42,299 nucleotides of DNA, taken from the NCBI GenBank assembly GCA_903934925.1, contig CAIZPS010000242.1, forward strand, positions 1 through 42,299, read 5' to 3'. The notes under the pieces were generated by a model, which saw only the letters and a list, made by a program, of their open reading frames with translations, was not told the origin of the DNA and searched no databases. A program made the translations under genes and the position numbers. This DNA is from an uncultured bacterium. Its GTDB lineage: Bacteria > Actinomycetota > Actinomycetes > S36-B12. This document shows positions 38,061-42,299 of the stretch, in pieces. How positions within the stretch are numbered: the stretch's first letter is position 1; each line of letters opens with the position of its first letter.

Positions 38061-39272
38061 ATGCATGTGCTGCGACAGCGACCGATACTGAGCGGCGTTG
38101 ACCTCAGCGAGGCCAATGACTGGAGCGATCCCTACCCGCACCTGGCGGAGATTCGCTCGCAGGGCCCGATCGTCTGGAGCGACGCGTGGGAGGTCTGGCT
38201 CACTGCCGACCATGCGTCGTCGCAGGGGATCCTCCGCTCCCCCTCTGCCCAGCGCCACTTCGTCCCCCGAGCACCTGAGCCCGAGTGGGAGAGTTTCAAC
38301 AGACTCAACGCACTCGCAGCACTGGATATGTCCGGCGATGACCACAATCGGGTGCGACGCACTCTTACTCCGATCATGCGCAAGGATCGACTTGCGCAGG
38401 TGTCATCTCTAGTGCAGCGGGAGATCGATCGACTGCTGGATGAGGTGGCGGCGCAGACGACGGCCACGGTCGACCTGGTTCCCAGCTTCCTGGAACCCCT
38501 GCCCGTCAACGTCATCTGCGCGGTGCTCGGGCTGCCCGAGGACTCGCGAGCCCGCCTGCGGGCCGCCTCGGTGCTGATGGTCTCCGCGTTCGAGAAGATC
38601 CAGACACCGGCAGAGGCTCTGGCGAGCCAAGAGGCATCCAGGGAGCTCGAGGACTACTTCACGGACCTTGCGTCAGCGAGCGGTGCAACCGAGGAGTCCG
38701 GTGCGCTCTTCGACCTCGTTCGCCAGAGTCCCGAGACCCTTTCCCCCGAGGAGGTTGTCGCCAATTCGGTGCTGCTCTTCAACGGAGGGACTGGGGCAGT
38801 CATCAACGCGCTCGGCTCGGGACTCGTGTCATTGCTCTCCCAAGGCACCCAGGGGCGGCTGATCCCGTCACATGGAGACTCCTCAATCCTCGTGGCCGTT
38901 GAGGAGATGCTGAGACACGAGACACCCATTCAGCTGTTCGAGCGAGTCGCCGCCGAGGACATCGAGTTCAATGGCGTGCAGATCGCTCGCGGGGAGCGTT
39001 TGGCCTTGCTGCTCGGGGGCGCGAATCGCGATCCGCACGTCTTCCACGACCCCGACCAATTCGACATACGGCGGGACCCCAATCCGCATCTCGCCTTCAG
39101 CGCGGGCGCCCACTTCTGCCTAGGGGCACCCTTGGCTCGCCTTGAGATGCAGTTGGCTCTGGCGTCGATCCTCGAGAGATTCCCCGGGATCATGCTGGCA
39201 AAGGAACCCGTACGGAGCCCTGGTTTTGTGGTCCGGGGCTACGACAGCATCGCCGTGACCTTGAATGCTTGA
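38061..39272 (+). CDS. Cytochrome P450 with atypical I-helix
   Basis: The 403-residue soluble bacterial P450 has the heme motif FSAGAHFCLGAPLARLE with the thiolate Cys 353, and the ExxR pair Glu 282/Arg 285 in V-E-E-M-L-R-H-E-T-P. P450s of this type use ferredoxin and ferredoxin reductase, neither of which is seen here. The I-helix segment reads L-L-F-N-G-G-T-G-A-V-I-N-A-L (about 238-251), where most members have A-G-x-[E/D]-T; the acid/alcohol pair for O2 activation is missing. I start at ATG 38061 with GGAG 8 nt upstream; an upstream open frame to 37917 is not convincing. It is divergent from the aldehyde dehydrogenase; the substrate is unknown. Confidence 0.9.
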   Translation: MHVLRQRPILSGVDLSEANDWSDPYPHLAEIRSQGPIVWSDAWEVWLTADHASSQGILRSPSAQRHFVPRAPEPEWESFNRLNALAALDMSGDDHNRVRRTLTPIMRKDRLAQVSSLVQREIDRLLDEVAAQTTATVDLVPSFLEPLPVNVICAVLGLPEDSRARLRAASVLMVSAFEKIQTPAEALASQEASRELEDYFTDLASASGATEESGALFDLVRQSPETLSPEEVVANSVLLFNGGTGAVINALGSGLVSLLSQGTQGRLIPSHGDSSILVAVEEMLRHETPIQLFERVAAEDIEFNGVQIARGERLALLLGGANRDPHVFHDPDQFDIRRDPNPHLAFSAGAHFCLGAPLARLEMQLALASILERFPGIMLAKEPVRSPGFVVRGYDSIAVTLNA

Positions 39273-39308
39273 TCGCAGGACCAATCGGCCCTGTCTCCAT
39301 GTCTCGAG

Positions 39309-39344
39309 CAACGAAGGGGCGTCCAGCAGCGAAGGGGCGTCGAG
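39309..39344. repeat. Two-copy 18-bp tandem repeat
   Basis: Two adjacent 18-bp copies (CAACGAAGGGGCGTCCAG and CAGCGAAGGGGCGTCGAG) differing at two positions, in the 90-bp convergent gap between the P450 and EamA genes. Function is unknown; no hairpin or T-run makes it a terminator. Confidence 0.75.
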
Positions 39345-39362
39345 CGGGGAACGCACCATCGC

Positions 39363-40208
39363 CTACTGGAGGAGCCCTAGGAGGGTGACTCCCACGACCA
39401 TGATGACGAGCCCGACAATCTGCCCCCTGCCCATCCGCTCACGGAAGAGCACATACGCCAGAACAGCCGACAGCGGAGCCATCTGTGACGACAGCACGGC
39501 CGTCACCTGGAGATTCACCGCCGCGCCGACCGTATAGACGGCGATCGCGGCGATATCCACCATCGCGAGCAGCAGCACCCACATCAGGGTCCTGCGCGGC
39601 ACACGCAATCTCATCATGGCCGCCATGGGAATGGCCAGCGCGAGCAGTCCGACAAGACGAGCCGGCAGCAGCACCCAGGCGATTGGCAGATCACCACTCA
39701 AGAGGCCAACGGACAGCAGGCCGCCCGCGAAGGCACACGCACCGAGAGTTGCCAGGAGTGCCGCAATCGCCGGTCGCTCCCCCTCGAAGGGCTCAGGGTC
39801 GCTAGAACGAGCCCCGATGATGATGCCCATGACGATCATCAAGAGCACAAAGGCGATCAGCGGATCGATCGAATTGCCCAGAAACGACGCTACAAGTGCC
39901 GCGATCCCCCCCTCCGTGGCCACGATGGGTGCCACGAGGCCCACCTTGCCGAATTTCAGTGCCGAGTAGACAAAGAGAAAGCCAGCAATATTGCCGCAGC
40001 CCGAGATGAGCATCAGCCACAGCTGTCCACCGGTGAGTTCCGGGATTCCGCTGAAGAGCGCCCACGGAATTACGACGACCGACGACGCGATGGCCGACAA
40101 TGCCACCACCTGAGTGGCTCGCACAGCCCGGCTCGCCTGGGCTGCCGCGATCATGCCAACGGCGAACAGGAAGGCCGTGATGCACCCAGCGACAACACTG
40201 ATCGTCAT
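39363..40208 (-). CDS. EamA/DMT family transporter
   Basis: A 281-residue membrane protein with about ten predicted hydrophobic helices arranged as two EamA half-repeats. Segments such as S-A-L-K-F-G-K-V-G-L-V-A-P-I-V-A-T-E at the end of the first half and L-S-S-Q-M-A-P-L-S-A-V-L-A-Y in the second are typical of drug/metabolite exporters of this superfamily. The substrate (amino acid, nucleoside, amine or other small metabolite) cannot be told. ATG 40208 lacks a strong ribosome-binding site. It is divergent from psuK, which leaves open a link to nucleoside handling. Confidence 0.88.
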   Translation of the reverse strand: MTISVVAGCITAFLFAVGMIAAAQASRAVRATQVVALSAIASSVVVIPWALFSGIPELTGGQLWLMLISGCGNIAGFLFVYSALKFGKVGLVAPIVATEGGIAALVASFLGNSIDPLIAFVLLMIVMGIIIGARSSDPEPFEGERPAIAALLATLGACAFAGGLLSVGLLSGDLPIAWVLLPARLVGLLALAIPMAAMMRLRVPRRTLMWVLLLAMVDIAAIAVYTVGAAVNLQVTAVLSSQMAPLSAVLAYVLFRERMGRGQIVGLVIMVVGVTLLGLLQ

Positions 40209-40377
40209 GGTTCACTCACCAGGCCTAGGGCCGCTTCGCCACCGGTGACCCGATCCGAGGAGCACCCGCCCCTGCGCTGCAAACGACTGTCTCAGAGTAG
40301 GCCATGCGGGGCTCAACGGAGCGGAGAAGGATTGATCAATACAATCGCGAGCTTTGATTGCGCCCTATGCTTCGATT
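40209..40377. promoter_or_regulatory. Divergent control region of psuK and the EamA transporter, with palindromic operator candidate
   Basis: ATTGATCAAT (40331-40340) is a perfect 10-bp palindrome. TTGAT occurs again at 40354-40358, 22 bp further on, and CAATC/GATTG (40342-40346, 40356-40360) form an inverted repeat. These sit over or just upstream of TATGCT (40366-40371), a -10 that ends 6 nt before the psuK ATG. This looks like a repressor site for the pseudouridine operon, but the regulator is not in view. The rest, toward the EamA gene, holds a weak TACTCT -10 on the minus strand. Confidence 0.5.
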
Positions 40378-41379
40378 ATGCCCACGGTCGTGACGATGGG
40401 TGACACCGTTGTAGAGATCTGCATGCAGGTCTCCGATGCCTGGGACATCTCACCGGACGTCGTGGCTTCTGGTGAGACGACCAGTGCGGGTGGATCTGCG
40501 GCGAACTTCTCCGCCATCGCGGCCGCACTCGGACTCCGCTCATTGCTCGTCACTGATCTCGGCGATGACTTGTTTACCGACTTCCTGACATCCGACCTCA
40601 CCGGGCATGGAGTCGACTTGAGCCTCGCGCGCAGCCATGCTGGCGGGAACTCCATGTGCATCATCATGATCGGCGCCGATGGAGATCGACGTTTCGTGTC
40701 CTTTCGTGCACCCGCACACCGCGAGCAGACAGTCGACTCGCAGACCTCCACAGACCGTCTTGGCGTTGCTCTCGCCGCGGCCGACTGGCTGCACGTGTCA
40801 GGCTTTTGGCTTCAGTCTGACGAGACCGCCGACATAGCCCTGTACGCGGCGTCCGAGGCTCGACGACTGAACATTCCCGTCTCTCTCGATCCGAGCCCTC
40901 AGATCATGGTTGACCAGACACCCCAGCTCAGGAGGATGTTGGGACTCATCGATGTCATCTTCCCGAACGCCTTCGAGGCTCGGTCCTACACGGGTCTAAG
41001 CGCGGCTGCCGAGTCAGCGGCCGCGCTTCACACATCGGGAATCCCCACTGTGGTCGTCACCGACGGCCCTGCCGGTGCTGTCCTGGTCGACGCCTCCGGA
41101 GAGCACGCGATAGAGGCCTGTGCCGCAGACTGCATCGACACGACGGGGGCCGGTGATGCCCTGGCTGCCGGCTTCGTCGCCGCATCGCTGGCTGGTTTGC
41201 CTGCCAGGACGGCACTTGGGGAGGGCATCAAGGCTGCCTCCCTTGCCATAGGCAAGGTGGGAGGCCATGCCGCCGCCCACGACATCGGCGCAGCACTGGG
41301 GCGCAGCCACCCCACCGGCACTATCCGCGATCACATTGCCCCCACGTCGTCGCTACGCGACGAGGCTCCCCTCACCTAG
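40378..41379 (+). CDS. psuK: PfkB family kinase, probable pseudouridine kinase
   Basis: The 333-residue PfkB-fold sugar kinase has the GG motif near the N-terminus (S-A-G-G-S-A-A-N, residues 37-43) and the C-terminal catalytic motif D-T-T-G-A-G-D (Asp 260). The immediate downstream gene is psuG, so it probably phosphorylates pseudouridine to pseudouridine 5'-phosphate. Ribokinase-like specificity cannot be excluded from sequence alone. ATG 40378 is chosen because a -10 TATGCT lies 6 nt upstream, consistent with a leaderless start; a TTG at 40354 is the alternative. The gene is followed by a 26-nt gap and GGAGG before psuG. Confidence 0.85.
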   Translation: MPTVVTMGDTVVEICMQVSDAWDISPDVVASGETTSAGGSAANFSAIAAALGLRSLLVTDLGDDLFTDFLTSDLTGHGVDLSLARSHAGGNSMCIIMIGADGDRRFVSFRAPAHREQTVDSQTSTDRLGVALAAADWLHVSGFWLQSDETADIALYAASEARRLNIPVSLDPSPQIMVDQTPQLRRMLGLIDVIFPNAFEARSYTGLSAAAESAAALHTSGIPTVVVTDGPAGAVLVDASGEHAIEACAADCIDTTGAGDALAAGFVAASLAGLPARTALGEGIKAASLAIGKVGGHAAAHDIGAALGRSHPTGTIRDHIAPTSSLRDEAPLT

Positions 41380-41405
41380 TCGATCCACTCAACCGGAGGC
41401 CCACC

Positions 41406-42299
41406 ATGCGCATCAGCGAAGAAGTCCATCAGGCGATCAACGATGGTGCTCCCGTGGTAGCACTCGAATCAACGATCGTCGCCCACGGCATGCCGCGCCC
41501 TACCAACATCGAGACTGCGCTTGCCGTCGAGGAAGTCATCCGTGCACATGGGGCAGTACCCGCATGCGTGGGCTTGATCAGGGGCGAGATCGTCTGCGGA
41601 CTCACGCACGACGAACTCAGCTTCCTCGCCTACTCGGACGATGTCATCAAGGCTCAGGAGCGTGATCTGGCACGTGCCTGCGTCTCCGGGCGGAGCGGGG
41701 CGACGACCGTCGGCGCAACGCTCTTCGTGGCAAGTCGCTGCGGAATTCGGGTCCACGTGACAGGCGGGATCGGTGGCGTCGCCCCTGACTTCGGCGAGAC
41801 CCTCGATATCTCGGCGGACCTTCTCGCAATCGGGCGCTACCCCTGTATCACGGTGGCGTCGGGGACGAAGGCCTTCATGGATGTCAGGGCAACGCTGGAG
41901 TACTTGGAGACCATTGGAGTACCTGTTGCCACATGGGGTGCCGATACCTTTCCCTGGTTCTACAGCAGGGACAGCGGGGTCAAGGTGGAGTGGCGGGCAG
42001 ATGCGCCGGATGAGGTCGCCACGGCCTTCCAAGCCGATGTGTCGCTTCGAACTCACGCCGGAATGCTCTTGGGGGTGCCTCTTCCCGAAGCAGACGCCCT
42101 ACCGGAGCAGGAGACTCGGGCGGCGATCGATCAGGCTCTGGTCCTGGCGAATCAGCAGGGCGTCAGCGGAAAGCCCCTCACTCCCTTCCTACTGTCCGCC
42201 ATCTTTGACATCACAGGTGGGGCCAGCTTGGCCGCGAATGTCGCCCTGATCAAGAACAACGCTGCCGTGGGTGCCGAGGTCGCGAGATCCCTTCAGAGA
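41406..42299 (+). CDS. psuG: Pseudouridine-5'-phosphate glycosidase (3' end off the window)
   Basis: PsuG splits pseudouridine 5'-phosphate to uracil and ribose 5-phosphate, cleaving a C-C glycosidic bond. The open frame from ATG 41406 (GGAGG 8 nt upstream) runs 298 codons to the window edge with no stop, close to the usual 300-310. The active-site Glu lies in V-A-L-E-S-T-I-V-A-H-G-M-P (Glu 21), one lysine in the I-K-A-Q-E-R-D-L segment (Lys 82), the second in A-S-G-T-K-A-F-M-D, and an Asn near the end in L-I-K-N-N-A. These correspond to the Glu31, Lys93, Lys166 and Asn289 of the E. coli enzyme. Only the last few residues are missing. Confidence 0.95.
   Translation, partial: MRISEEVHQAINDGAPVVALESTIVAHGMPRPTNIETALAVEEVIRAHGAVPACVGLIRGEIVCGLTHDELSFLAYSDDVIKAQERDLARACVSGRSGATTVGATLFVASRCGIRVHVTGGIGGVAPDFGETLDISADLLAIGRYPCITVASGTKAFMDVRATLEYLETIGVPVATWGADTFPWFYSRDSGVKVEWRADAPDEVATAFQADVSLRTHAGMLLGVPLPEADALPEQETRAAIDQALVLANQQGVSGKPLTPFLLSAIFDITGGASLAANVALIKNNAAVGAEVARSLQR

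Overview
The window reads as a high-GC actinobacterial chromosome segment, apart from roughly the first 0.5 kb. The evidence is the gene order (rimP-nusA-ylxR-infB-rbfA-truB-ribF-rpsO-pnp-M16 peptidase-dapB, next to proS-GNAT-ispG-rseP-dxr), which is classic for Actinobacteria, plus DUF4439, DUF4081-type GNAT and PucR-type proteins, frequent GTG starts and tightly overlapping genes. I cannot name a genus. I see no rRNA, tRNA, insertion sequence, prophage or CRISPR array.

Layout. 1-319: 5' part of an NMT1/THI5-like ABC substrate-binding protein whose codon use and style look proteobacterial. About 500-540: a probable junction that also destroys the 3' end of a membrane sensor kinase (473-2506, minus). 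2547-4107 (plus): azlC, azlD and a PH-domain membrane protein. 4104-16530 (minus): a nearly unbroken housekeeping block read from rimP through nusA, ylxR, infB, rbfA, truB, ribF, rpsO and pnp to an M16 peptidase, dapB and a TPR-like protein. 16642-17567 (plus): two small ferritin-like proteins. 17564-27162 (minus): TSUP permease, HAD hydrolase, proS, GNAT, ispG, rseP, dxr and a PucR-type regulator.

27274-37773 is a polyamine import and catabolism locus. gabT stands divergently from the PucR-type regulator. On the minus strand, an aldehyde dehydrogenase of the gamma-aminobutyraldehyde type is followed by potD, potA, potB, potC, a second potD and a PuuB-like FAD oxidase. Together these can import putrescine or spermidine and take the aldehyde and GABA steps toward succinic semialdehyde. 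No gamma-glutamylputrescine synthetase is visible here. Then come a cytochrome P450 with an unusual I-helix, an EamA permease, and a pseudouridine salvage pair psuK-psuG (psuG runs off the right edge).

The window is mostly conventional. The points most worth a second look are: (a) the foreign/chimeric left end; (b) a 20-bp-period tandem array of perfect AGTGGCCACT palindromes between rseP and ispG; (c) a near-ideal G-quadruplex motif between the aldehyde dehydrogenase and potD; (d) several promoters whose -10 hexamer ends exactly 6 nt before a GTG/ATG start, suggesting leaderless transcripts; (e) the P450 lacking the canonical acid/alcohol pair; (f) paired, diverged PotD lipoproteins in one operon. 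No clearly new multi-gene system is evident.
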